Shown here piece by piece: positions 16,376-24,439 of a stretch of 64,000 bases of DNA. The position numbers and the translations under genes were made by a program. The DNA comes from CBDCXE01 sp965223725 [NCBI: Nitrospinota bacterium] (GTDB lineage Bacteria; Nitrospinota_A; UBA7883): the NCBI GenBank assembly GCA_965223725.1, contig CBDCXE010000006.1:434001-498000 (forward strand), in the 5' to 3' direction. Under the pieces are notes generated by a model, which was not told the DNA's origin, made no database searches, and saw only the letters and a list, made by a program, of their open reading frames with translations. Each line of letters begins with the position of its first letter. Within the stretch, counting starts at the first letter, position 1.

Positions 16376-18367
16376 TCATATATCAAACGGATTACGCTGA
16401 GTAGCCGGCTGGTCATGGGGTTTACCCAGGTAGAACCCTTGCGCGCCATCAACCATAAGCTCAGCTACAGTTTCCAGATCGTGAGCTGTTTCGATCGATT
16501 TTGCGATCACCAACGCCTCCAGCCCATGTGCGATTTTTACAATAGACTGTACAAAAAGCTGGTTGTCGGCATGGCATGCGATATCTTTGAAATAGCTTCC
16601 GTCAATTTTTATATACTCCAGGTTCAGGTCGCTCAAATAATCAAACGATTTGGAGGTGGCGCCAAAATTATCCAGGCCTACCGTGGCGCCGGTTTTCCCG
16701 ACATCGTCAATGAACGCTTCGAGTAGGTCGAGGTTCTGGATCGCTCCTTTTTCCGGCAGTTCAAGGATCATTTGCTTTGCTGTCTCGTCACTTTTTTCCA
16801 AGGTTTTATACAGCCAGCTCCTGAACCCGCTGTCATTTAGCGATTGCGGAAATATATTTATCGCAAATCTTTTTTCCGGCTCATTCCGTTCTTTTATCAG
16901 CTGCACAAGTTTTTCGACCAGCATCTTGTCCAGGTCAACGGTCATTTTAAACTTTTCAACCATCGGCATGAAATACGCCGCCGGGACCAGGGTCCCGTCA
17001 TTACCCAATATTCTGGCGAGCGCTTCATAGTGCAATACCGTATCACCATCAATATCCATTGCCGGCTGGTACAGGTAGGTTGCGTTGGATGTTCTGATTA
17101 CCGTGGCTATCAGTCGCTCCCATTCTTGCTCTGTTGTGGCCGCGACCTCCGCATCGTCTTCCTCCTTATAAATGTACCATGCATTTGGGCCTTTTTCTTC
17201 CGCCAGCTTCAGGGCCAGGTCGGCCGCCGACATCAGTTTTTGCGCGCTAATAACCAAACCGCCAACATACGCCACACCCACTGTCGCTGTATCCGCGCCC
17301 CTGATTTCTCCTTTACTTTTCATCGTGGATTCTTTCAGGGCGTCGCTAATGGATTTGCCTATATTTTCCACATCCTTCAGGCTCGTGTTGCCACCCAGTA
17401 TGGCGAACTCTCCACCAGCTATCCTTGCCAGGAAAATATCTCTATGGTTATAGACCTGTTTTTTTATCAGGTTCGCCACCTCTACAAGCAGCCGGTCACC
17501 CATCTCCCATCCGTTGCGTTTGTTGTATCCAACAAAGTCGCTGATTCTGGTTTTTATCAAAAATACCTGCGCTATTTCCTCTTTGGAGTTTGCTATATGC
17601 TCCAGCCGTATATCAAAACTCCGCCGGTTGTTAAACCCTGTTACCGGGTCCACATAAGCTTCATCGCGCAATCTTTTGGCCAATGCGGCGTCCTCTTCGA
17701 TTATCCTTTTCAGTTTGCCAGACATAGCGTTGATGGCAATCACGACGCTTCGCAGCTCCTTTGTCCAGGGCAGGTTCTCCAGTGTTACAAAATCTTTGTT
17801 TGCTATGGCGTTTGCCTGGCGTTCCACATCATCCAGCGGGTTGAGCACCAGGCGCAGGAGAAGGGCGCCCAATCCAATGGAGAGCGCCAGCCCAACCAGA
17901 AACCACCAGAACATGCCAACGGTGTCTTTCCATAGCTCGATATACGCATAGCCTGGATGGCTGTGGACATGGACCGTGGCATACGGAATCCAGCCAGTGG
18001 ATATCAGCGCCTCTCGCCTTGGCGCTTCCAGAGAAATCAGCTTTACGAACCATTGGGGAACATTTTCTACTTTAAGGTCGTTCACCTTGCGAACAATAAC
18101 AACGCCGCCCGGTTTTTCCACTGATATTTCGAGATAATAGCCAGGGTCGAAGACAGAGTTGACCACTGTATCAATCGCTGATATATCATCCTTGGCTGCA
18201 TGCGTCTGTATAGAAAGGCTGAGCGATGTGGCGGTATCCTGGGCGTGGGATTCCAGCTGGTCTGCAAGATATGCGTGCATGTTGCTCACTATAACCGCCA
18301 GGGCGCCTGCGAACACAACTGTAAATATAGCGGATACAATCAATATCAATTGGCTAAATAATTTCAT
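16376..18367 (-). CDS. lapD: LapD-like c-di-GMP receptor (degenerate GGDEF-EAL)
   Basis: A 663-residue inner-membrane protein: transmembrane helix at ~5-27, periplasmic LapD/MoxY-type domain to ~150, second helix ~152-172, HAMP-like segment, then GGDEF (~235-390) and EAL (~410-655) domains. Both catalytic sites are damaged: GGDEF reads AGGEF, the EAL metal-binding DDFG reads LDNFG, and the VAEGVE segment reads IAKSIE. It should therefore bind rather than make or cleave c-di-GMP. In Pseudomonas, LapD bound to c-di-GMP sequesters the protease LapG and stabilises the adhesin LapA. The lapG-like gene lies 18 bp upstream in the same operon. Confidence 0.88.
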   Translation of the reverse strand: MKLFSQLILIVSAIFTVVFAGALAVIVSNMHAYLADQLESHAQDTATSLSLSIQTHAAKDDISAIDTVVNSVFDPGYYLEISVEKPGGVVIVRKVNDLKVENVPQWFVKLISLEAPRREALISTGWIPYATVHVHSHPGYAYIELWKDTVGMFWWFLVGLALSIGLGALLLRLVLNPLDDVERQANAIANKDFVTLENLPWTKELRSVVIAINAMSGKLKRIIEEDAALAKRLRDEAYVDPVTGFNNRRSFDIRLEHIANSKEEIAQVFLIKTRISDFVGYNKRNGWEMGDRLLVEVANLIKKQVYNHRDIFLARIAGGEFAILGGNTSLKDVENIGKSISDALKESTMKSKGEIRGADTATVGVAYVGGLVISAQKLMSAADLALKLAEEKGPNAWYIYKEEDDAEVAATTEQEWERLIATVIRTSNATYLYQPAMDIDGDTVLHYEALARILGNDGTLVPAAYFMPMVEKFKMTVDLDKMLVEKLVQLIKERNEPEKRFAINIFPQSLNDSGFRSWLYKTLEKSDETAKQMILELPEKGAIQNLDLLEAFIDDVGKTGATVGLDNFGATSKSFDYLSDLNLEYIKIDGSYFKDIACHADNQLFVQSIVKIAHGLEALVIAKSIETAHDLETVAELMVDGAQGFYLGKPHDQPATQRNPFDI

Positions 18368-18385
18368 TTTTGCTTCCTGCGATAT

Positions 18386-19078
18386 TCAGCGTGGTATACG
18401 CATTTTCAATTCTGCTTTCATTCGATCACCAAGATTTTTCCACGATTTCAGCCTGTCGGGCGAGCCGATCAGTTTACCCTTCGCCCGTTCTTTCGATATC
18501 CATAACCCTTCAGCGTTAAAACTGTAGATCGGTTTCAAATCATCCCGGCTGGACGCCAGTTTTATTTTGTCCACCAGGTTGTCGAGGATAAGCGGCTCTC
18601 TGTTCGGCTCTGGAAAATATGATAGCACCATATGGGCCTGGTCGAGCTCTATAGCCTGTACGTATGTGATTAACATTTTATCAACCGGCACCCCCATCTC
18701 TTTCAAGGTGAAGTATTTGGCGATGGAAAAGTCTTCACAGTCACCACCTCTGGTTGCCAGCATTTCCACCGGTGTCGCCCAATAATCTTCCACACCCCAA
18801 TGGTCATCATCGTCCACAAACTGGAGTCGGTTGAAAAACTGGTTAACTTTATTCAATTTTTCCATCTCCGGTTGGTCCAGGTTTTCGTTAACAAGCTGCT
18901 CCCAGTTGATAAGGCGCTTGTGCGCCTGGGCGCCATATTTTTCTTTTACAGCCGCCAAAATTTCCGGGCTCAGCAAAGATATCTGGGCAATGGCGATGGA
19001 AAATGTGAATAGAACGATTAGCCATGGGATAGGTCGATCCAAACCAGCCATTAGACGTGTGATACATGCTGAAGTCAT
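18386..19078 (-). CDS. lapG: LapG-like periplasmic transglutaminase-like cysteine protease
   Basis: A 230-residue protein of the bacterial transglutaminase-like cysteine proteinase family. After a hydrophobic N-terminal signal or anchor (~residues 14-35) come the catalytic Cys in RGGDCEDFSIA, His in DQAHMVLSY and Asp in LILDNLV. LapG removes the N-terminal retention module of large RTX-type adhesins when c-di-GMP is low. It is paired with lapD in this operon. No LapA-like adhesin or type I secretion genes are in the window, so the target is elsewhere. Confidence 0.88.
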   Translation of the reverse strand: MTSACITRLMAGLDRPIPWLIVLFTFSIAIAQISLLSPEILAAVKEKYGAQAHKRLINWEQLVNENLDQPEMEKLNKVNQFFNRLQFVDDDDHWGVEDYWATPVEMLATRGGDCEDFSIAKYFTLKEMGVPVDKMLITYVQAIELDQAHMVLSYFPEPNREPLILDNLVDKIKLASSRDDLKPIYSFNAEGLWISKERAKGKLIGSPDRLKSWKNLGDRMKAELKMRIPR

Positions 19079-19464
19079 TTTGCATATATTAAAAAGCTGT
19101 CTGGCGCTAAATTTCGCTTCACCAGACCAATATTAGTTCCGAAAATAGTGTTGATTCTATATCGGTCGATGGCGGAATTTCTTGACGGTTTATATTGCGT
19201 GCGCTTGGAATATTATTACAAGCTTCCATCCATTGGACATTTATGTCTAATTTTTCCCCTTATTCAAGCCTTGTGATATTGCCACTGGGATTTTGCACGC
19301 TTTTTACAGGCGGAAGAAGCTGGGCAATTGGTTGATATATAAGAGGTTATATCAGCATAGATTTATTGCGATGTTTGGCACGCTGTTTGCCCTATAAAGC
19401 ACCATGAACTTAAACAGTATTTATTCAGTGTGCCGGGCGACCGGGTGGCATTGAGGAGGTTAAT
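19079..19464. other. 386-bp intergenic region between lapG and the chemosensory operon
   Basis: No coding sequence is visible. The region separates divergent operons. It carries a consensus -24/-12 promoter (19376-19391) facing right and, about 148 bp upstream of its -12 element, an imperfect dyad TTGGACATTTATGTCTAA (19233-19250) that could be an enhancer site. A strong GAGGAGG ribosome-binding site (19452-19458) ends it. Confidence 0.6.
19376..19391 (+). promoter_or_regulatory. sigma-54 (-24/-12) promoter of the chemosensory operon
   Basis: TGGCACG-CTGT-TTGCC matches the sigma-54 consensus TGGCACG-N4-TTGC, with the GG and GC dinucleotides 12 bp apart. It is oriented toward the chemosensory operon, whose first ATG is 74 bp downstream of the element. 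Predicted transcription start is near 19402. Such promoters need an ATP-dependent enhancer-binding activator, which is not encoded nearby. Confidence 0.85.
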
Positions 19465-19854
19465 ATGGAAGACGATAACAACAATCATGAAAAAGAATTA
19501 AACGAACTTTCAGAAACAATCGTCAGCGCGCTCACCCACAGCGATGCAGTTATGGATATAATTGCTGATTTAAAAGAGCGGGGCGTGGTAGACTCTTCGA
19601 CCCATATCGGGTTGGCGCTCAAAGTAGACGACCTTAGTGATCTTAGCGATTCCCCTCTTCAAAAAACCAGCCCTGCGCATCAGGACCATGATCGAGCCAT
19701 CAGCCATACAGACAGTATCGCCCCCGATGATGCAACATCAAGAAACATCATCGATGGCAGAGATCTGACAGAGAATGAAGCCGACTTCGAAGAATGGGCC
19801 AACTCCGGATTTGATGAAAAGCAGTGGATGAAAGAACTGGGGCTTACCTGGTAA
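19465..19854 (+). CDS. unrecognised acidic 129-residue protein, first gene of chemosensory operon
   Basis: I do not recognise this protein. It is acidic and hydrophilic, with no signal peptide or membrane helix. A short helical N-terminus (residues ~8-45, with SALTHSDAVMDIIADL) is followed by a low-complexity Asp/Ser/His-rich middle and a Trp-containing acidic C-terminus (EEWANSGFDEKQWMKELGL). A strong GAGGAGG ribosome-binding site lies 6 bp before the ATG. Cotranscription with cheA (gap ~38 bp) suggests a role as adaptor or regulator of this pathway, which is inference. Confidence 0.6.
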   Translation: MEDDNNNHEKELNELSETIVSALTHSDAVMDIIADLKERGVVDSSTHIGLALKVDDLSDLSDSPLQKTSPAHQDHDRAISHTDSIAPDDATSRNIIDGRDLTENEADFEEWANSGFDEKQWMKELGLTW

Positions 19855-19892
19855 CCACCTGAAGTTCCTGATTGCGTGGTGGGAGCTTTGCA

Positions 19893-22034
19893 GTGTTATA
19901 CGAAAACCGCGATGAAATAATCGGCGTACTGGAGAAAGCCGAAACTGCGCTTGCAAAGCTGGGCCCGAAAATGGAAGAAAAATTTTCCATTTCGGAAATC
20001 ATGCTTGATCTTGAAAAGATCCTGCCAATATTCAACGATCAACCTTCCTCAACTATTGCCAATTTATGTGAAGCGCTCAGCCTGTTGCTCGAAAAGGTAT
20101 TGGTTGAGCCTGTGGAGGATGAGCGGGGCGCTGTGGAAATTGCCAGGCAAGGGGTAGCCACTTTGAAAAATGCGGTTACCGAACCGGATACCGACAACAC
20201 CGATCATCATGCGACCCTGCTAATTGAAAACATAAAATCTACATTTGATATTGACCTGGTGACACCAGATGAGACAGAAAACGACGATGACAAATTTTTT
20301 TCCGAGTTGGGCAATGCCGACCCGCCTGCCCCATACCTGCTGGAGGGCGAAGATTCTGGCGTAAAAGATAAAAAAAGGATGACGGATAAACTGGACCAGC
20401 TGGCCATGGATATCACATTGCTAGATAAAAAAATGGCCGATAAAAAGCAGGTTGCCGATGTTATACGCCATTTTGAAGATATTTATTTGGATATGCAGGG
20501 TCAAGAATTTAAGCCCACATTTTTAGCCTTTTGCAAATCGTTATCGAGCGCTTTTAAAAAGCATCTTGCCGATGGGCTGGATAACCCTGAAAAGGCGCTG
20601 GCCATTGCAGTAGAGAGCGCGGCGATATTTACTGGGCTGTATGAACAAAAGGATGTTGACCAGCTGGAAGCCGAGGCAAGGGCGCTGACTGAAGCGATAG
20701 TTAATGAAACCAAACCTGACCTGCCTGCAACTGTAACCAAAGTTGAGCGTACACCAGCTTTCGATACTGATTTGGTTATTAATCACCAGCGCAATATAAC
20801 ATCATCAGAAGGTGAAAAAAATGAAAATATGGCTGTAGTGAATAGCAACCTGTTGGATACGGCGGGGACCGCACAGTTCTCTTCTCTCAAAGTGGATACA
20901 GAAAAGCTCGATTCGCTTCTGGAGCTGGTGGGCGAGCTGGTCATAAGCCAGTCGATAATAAGTCATGACGCCGTACTGGAAAATGAATTAAACGAGGGGT
21001 TGAATAAAAACATCACCAATTTGGGAAAAATAACTAAAAATATCCAGGACCAGGTGATGACGCTTCGCATGGTCCCACTTAAGCAGACATTCCAGAAAAT
21101 GACCCGCCTGGTGCGTGACCTGTCCAGGCAGGAGGATAAGCCGGTCAACTTCACTGTGGCGGGGGGTGATACAGAAATTGATAAAACATTGATAGAAGAA
21201 ATCGCCGATCCACTGGTGCACCTGCTGCGAAACGCGATGGATCATGGGCTGGAAACCGCCAGCCAACGGGTAGAGGCAGGAAAAGATGAAACGGGCGCCA
21301 TTCAGCTGTCAGCTTTCCACTCCGGCGGTAATGTCTATATCGAAGTGTCGGATGATGGCAGGGGCCTGGATAAAGATCGGATATACGCAAAGGCTTTGGA
21401 GAAAGGATTGGTATCAGACGAAGCAGAGTACACAGACAAGGAAATTTGCAACATGATTTTATTACCCGGATTTTCCACCCGGGACACTGCAACAGAGATA
21501 TCTGGCAGAGGCGTGGGCATGGATGTGGTTCGATCGAATATCGACAAGCTTGGTGGTAGGCTGGAAATAGTCAGCCTGCCGGGGCAAGGTTCGTCATTTT
21601 CCATACGGCTGCCCCTTACCATGGCCATTGTCGATGGGATGGTTGTAAAAGTTGGAGAAAGCCGATTTATCATCCCGACTATCACTATCAGAGAATCGGT
21701 CCGCCCAGATAAAAAAGACGTTTCCACCATAAAAAGTAAAGGTGAGGTGTTGAACATCCGCGGGCGCATCCTGCCGCTGGTGAGGCTCCACAAATATCTG
21801 CAAATCTCTGACAGTTATCAGACCGATCCATGGAACGGCATCGTGATTATCGTGGAATACGACAATAAGGAATACGGATTATTGGTGGACGATATTTTAG
21901 GGCAACAACAGGTAGTGATAAAAGCATTGGACAAACGGTTTAGCGGCCTGCCTGGGATATCTGGCGGTACAATATTAGGTGATGGCTGTGTCGGTTTGAT
22001 TCTGGATGTAGGCGGTGTGGTCAATATGAACTAG
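19893..22034 (+). CDS. cheA: CheA-type histidine kinase lacking the P1/Hpt domain
   Basis: A ~713-residue kinase. P3 dimerisation helices lie at ~325-400 (KLDSLLELVGELVISQS). The P4 ATPase is at ~405-565, with N-box NAMDHGLE, G1 SDDGRGLD and G2 GRGVGMD. A CheW-like P5 domain follows at ~570-710. The first ~300 residues are acidic and helical but contain no HxxKG phosphoacceptor motif, so this protein cannot autophosphorylate in the usual way. The gene for an Hpt-CheW hybrid lies 3.6 kb downstream and should supply the missing domain. R. sphaeroides CheA4 (P3-P5) with CheA3 (P1+P5) is a known parallel. GTG 19893 is chosen over the upstream TTG because GGGAG lies 7 bases before it. Confidence 0.9.
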   Translation: MLYENRDEIIGVLEKAETALAKLGPKMEEKFSISEIMLDLEKILPIFNDQPSSTIANLCEALSLLLEKVLVEPVEDERGAVEIARQGVATLKNAVTEPDTDNTDHHATLLIENIKSTFDIDLVTPDETENDDDKFFSELGNADPPAPYLLEGEDSGVKDKKRMTDKLDQLAMDITLLDKKMADKKQVADVIRHFEDIYLDMQGQEFKPTFLAFCKSLSSAFKKHLADGLDNPEKALAIAVESAAIFTGLYEQKDVDQLEAEARALTEAIVNETKPDLPATVTKVERTPAFDTDLVINHQRNITSSEGEKNENMAVVNSNLLDTAGTAQFSSLKVDTEKLDSLLELVGELVISQSIISHDAVLENELNEGLNKNITNLGKITKNIQDQVMTLRMVPLKQTFQKMTRLVRDLSRQEDKPVNFTVAGGDTEIDKTLIEEIADPLVHLLRNAMDHGLETASQRVEAGKDETGAIQLSAFHSGGNVYIEVSDDGRGLDKDRIYAKALEKGLVSDEAEYTDKEICNMILLPGFSTRDTATEISGRGVGMDVVRSNIDKLGGRLEIVSLPGQGSSFSIRLPLTMAIVDGMVVKVGESRFIIPTITIRESVRPDKKDVSTIKSKGEVLNIRGRILPLVRLHKYLQISDSYQTDPWNGIVIIVEYDNKEYGLLVDDILGQQQVVIKALDKRFSGLPGISGGTILGDGCVGLILDVGGVVNMN

Positions 22035-22091
22035 GCATTCATTACTAAAGATTCCAGCTAACCACCCGTATAAAAGATAAGGAAAACTAAA

Positions 22092-22112
22092 ATGATTTTG
22101 TCAATGTTATGA
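22092..22112 (+). other. six-codon leader ORF overlapping the cheW start
   Basis: AAGGA is followed at normal spacing by ATG ATT TTG TCA ATG TTA TGA. The TGA stop overlaps the cheW ATG (ATGA). cheW has no Shine-Dalgarno sequence of its own at this spacing, so ribosomes finishing the mini-ORF could reinitiate at cheW. The arrangement is visible; translational coupling is inference. Confidence 0.35.
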
Positions 22113-22624
22113 ACCATGATTCTATGGAAAAAGATACCGACGACCTGACGACCATCGCGCAGGAAGGTAAATACCTGACCTTTGAGCTGGGACACGAGGA
22201 ATACGGCGTAGAGATTCTGAAAGTCAGGGAAATAATCGGGTTGATGGAGATTACCGATGTTCCGCAAACACCCGGTTTCATTCAAGGGATAATAAACCTG
22301 CGCGGCAGGGTGATCCCGGTTGTTAATCTGCGGCGCCGGTTTGGCATGGATGAAGTCAACGCGGCTAAAGAGAACTGCATAATAATTATAGATCTTAACG
22401 ATAGCCTTATAGGCGCGCTGGTGGACAGTGTCTCCGAGGTCCAAAATATAGGCTCTGACCAGATCGAGCCCGCACCTTCGTTTGGCAATACTGTTTCTAC
22501 AAACTACATAACTGGTATTGGAAAGATAAATGGCAAAGTGAATATTCTGCTGGATATCGGGAAAGTATTATCGCCGGAGGAGTTGGGTTTCGTTTCTGTA
22601 ATAGGCGCTGTAGAGCCGGATTAA
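22109..22624 (+). CDS. cheW: CheW-type adaptor
   Basis: A 171-residue single-domain CheW protein. After a short acidic tail it runs KYLTFELGHEEYGVEILKV, then the conserved TPGFIQGIINLRGRVIPVVNL and a second beta-barrel half. CheW couples receptors to CheA in the signalling array. It sits between P1-less cheA and cheR in a head-to-tail operon. No receptor (MCP) gene is in the operon, so the inputs are encoded elsewhere. Confidence 0.93.
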   Translation: MNHDSMEKDTDDLTTIAQEGKYLTFELGHEEYGVEILKVREIIGLMEITDVPQTPGFIQGIINLRGRVIPVVNLRRRFGMDEVNAAKENCIIIIDLNDSLIGALVDSVSEVQNIGSDQIEPAPSFGNTVSTNYITGIGKINGKVNILLDIGKVLSPEELGFVSVIGAVEPD

Positions 22625-22627
22625 GCG

Positions 22628-23518
22628 GTGGCGGAACTGATGGTAATCATGAATCGGGACAGAAGCCTAAACAACTTATCAACGGAGATAGCAATCAGCA
22701 ACAAGGAGTTTGCGGTCATACGGGATCTTATCTTTACAAAAAGCGGCATCAGCCTTGGCGATAACAAAAAAGAGCTGGTGCGCGCAAGGCTGAATAAACG
22801 TCTCAGGAGTTTGGGCATCTGCTCGTTCCGCGATTATTACAAAATAGTTATCGATGACAAATCAAACGGCGAACTGTTGAAACTGCTCGACTCCATATCC
22901 ACAAACATCACCAGCTTTTACAGAGAGAACAACCAGTTTGACTTTTTGAAAAAGGTCGCCCTGCATGAACTGGAGGCGAAAACAGGCTTCGGCGAAGGAT
23001 CTGAAGTGCGCGCATGGAGCGCTGGATGTTCATCGGGCGAAGAACCATATTCGCTGGCCATCACCCTGCTGGATCATTTTGAAGGGTATGAAGACCTGGA
23101 CATAAAAATTCTGGCCACAGATATATCTCCCGCCATTCTGGATACGGCCAGCAAAGGCGTATACGCAAAAGAGAGCGTCAAGTCGGTACCGAAATTTATA
23201 TTGTTAAAGCATTTTAACAAGCACACCACAGATAACGGTATTCATTACCAGGTTAAGGACGGTCCCAGGGGCCTTGTCCATTTTAAGCTGTTGAACCTGA
23301 TGTCGGGAACGTTCCCTTTTAACCGGAAGTTCGATCTGATTTTATGCAGAAACGTGATGATCTATTTTGATAAGCAGACCCAGGAAACATTGGTAAAAAA
23401 ATTTTATGATAACCTTGCGCCGGGTGGATATTTCTTGATCGGACACTCGGAGAGCCTCTCCAACATAGGGCATTCCTTCAAATATGTCTGCCCGACAATA
23501 TTTAGAAAACCGGAGTAG
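22628..23518 (+). CDS. cheR: CheR protein-glutamate methyltransferase
   Basis: A ~296-residue SAM-dependent methyltransferase. The N-terminal helical CheR domain (~25-85) is followed by the SAM-binding domain, with EVRAWSAGCSSGEEPYSLAI as the SAM loop and FDLILCRNVMIYFD as motif IV. It methylates glutamates on chemoreceptors for adaptation, opposed by CheB, whose gene is downstream. The GTG at 22628 lies 3 bp after the cheW stop; ATG 22640 or 22649 are alternative starts. No C-terminal extension is present. Confidence 0.93.
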   Translation: MAELMVIMNRDRSLNNLSTEIAISNKEFAVIRDLIFTKSGISLGDNKKELVRARLNKRLRSLGICSFRDYYKIVIDDKSNGELLKLLDSISTNITSFYRENNQFDFLKKVALHELEAKTGFGEGSEVRAWSAGCSSGEEPYSLAITLLDHFEGYEDLDIKILATDISPAILDTASKGVYAKESVKSVPKFILLKHFNKHTTDNGIHYQVKDGPRGLVHFKLLNLMSGTFPFNRKFDLILCRNVMIYFDKQTQETLVKKFYDNLAPGGYFLIGHSESLSNIGHSFKYVCPTIFRKPE

Positions 23519-23524
23519 ACCGAG

Positions 23525-24427
23525 ATGGATGAAACGCTGATAAAGGAATTTTTCATCGACGCCCAATCCCACCTGGAAAGGATTGAAGCGGATACGCTGG
23601 GTCTGGAGAAAGATCCTGACAACCAAGAGCTGATAGACGCCATTTTCCGGCATGCCCACAGTATAAAGGGTAATGCCGGGATGGTCGGTTTGATGGAGAT
23701 CCATAACTCCGGGCAATCGTTTGAAAGCTTTCTGGACGAGCAGCGTGAGCTTGGACATGTGAAACAGAGCGCTATCGACACTATTTTCCAGGGTTTGGAT
23801 AGGCTGAAAAAAGTAATCGGTCAGGAAAAGATCAATCAAGGTTTGATGACAGCTCCAGTGGAAACAATAATTGTCAATCCGGTTTCAGAGGACGCCAGCG
23901 AAAATGGAACTTCCACGCAGACACCAGTAAAGCCGAAGCCGGCAAACCCGGATGATAACGACCCATTGGAAACGTATAGCAAAACATATCTGACATTCGA
24001 TTTGTCATCAGAGCATTTCGGAATCGATATCATCAAGGTCAAAGAAATCGTCAGCGCAGAATCTGTCACACCGGTGCCGAATACAAAAAATTTTGTTGAA
24101 GGGGTGATGAATCTGCGTGATCAGGTGATCCCGGTCATTGACCTCAAAAGCAAGCTTGGTATGGGCGGGGTGGATATCAAGGTAAATAAAGACAAGACGC
24201 CCGACAGTAATATCATTGTCGTTGATATTTCTAAATCGATCACTGGTATCAGGGTGGAGCAAGTGACAGGCATCCAGAAATTTGATGAAAACGAAATCGT
24301 CGCGCCTGAAAGGTTGCAAGGAAACATATCGACCGATTACCTGCTCGGTATAGGTTTGTCGAAAGATAGCCCGACCACTCTGTTGGATGTTGCAGGCATC
24401 TGCGATCCAGACGAATATTTATATTAG
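23525..24427 (+). CDS. Hpt-CheW hybrid protein, detached phosphoacceptor of CheA
   Basis: A 300-residue two-domain protein. Residues 1-105 form a histidine phosphotransfer domain with HAHSIKG (phosphoacceptor His about residue 45). A Pro-rich linker follows (~115-150). Residues ~155-297 are a full CheW domain (YLTFDLSSEHFGIDIIKVKE, EGVMNLRDQVIPVIDLKSKL). It has the P1 and P5 modules of a CheA without P3 and P4, and its neighbour CheA has P3-P5 without P1. The natural reading is one kinase split in two: the CheA here phosphorylates this protein in trans while the CheW domain docks it in the array. The layout matches R. sphaeroides CheA3. Confidence 0.9.
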   Translation: MDETLIKEFFIDAQSHLERIEADTLGLEKDPDNQELIDAIFRHAHSIKGNAGMVGLMEIHNSGQSFESFLDEQRELGHVKQSAIDTIFQGLDRLKKVIGQEKINQGLMTAPVETIIVNPVSEDASENGTSTQTPVKPKPANPDDNDPLETYSKTYLTFDLSSEHFGIDIIKVKEIVSAESVTPVPNTKNFVEGVMNLRDQVIPVIDLKSKLGMGGVDIKVNKDKTPDSNIIVVDISKSITGIRVEQVTGIQKFDENEIVAPERLQGNISTDYLLGIGLSKDSPTTLLDVAGICDPDEYLY

Positions 24428-24439
24428 ATCAGGTTGAAT

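Noticed and set aside
16844-17935. 363-residue open frame opposite lapD
   Set aside because: No start signal or motif; the lapD frame is clearly the coding one.
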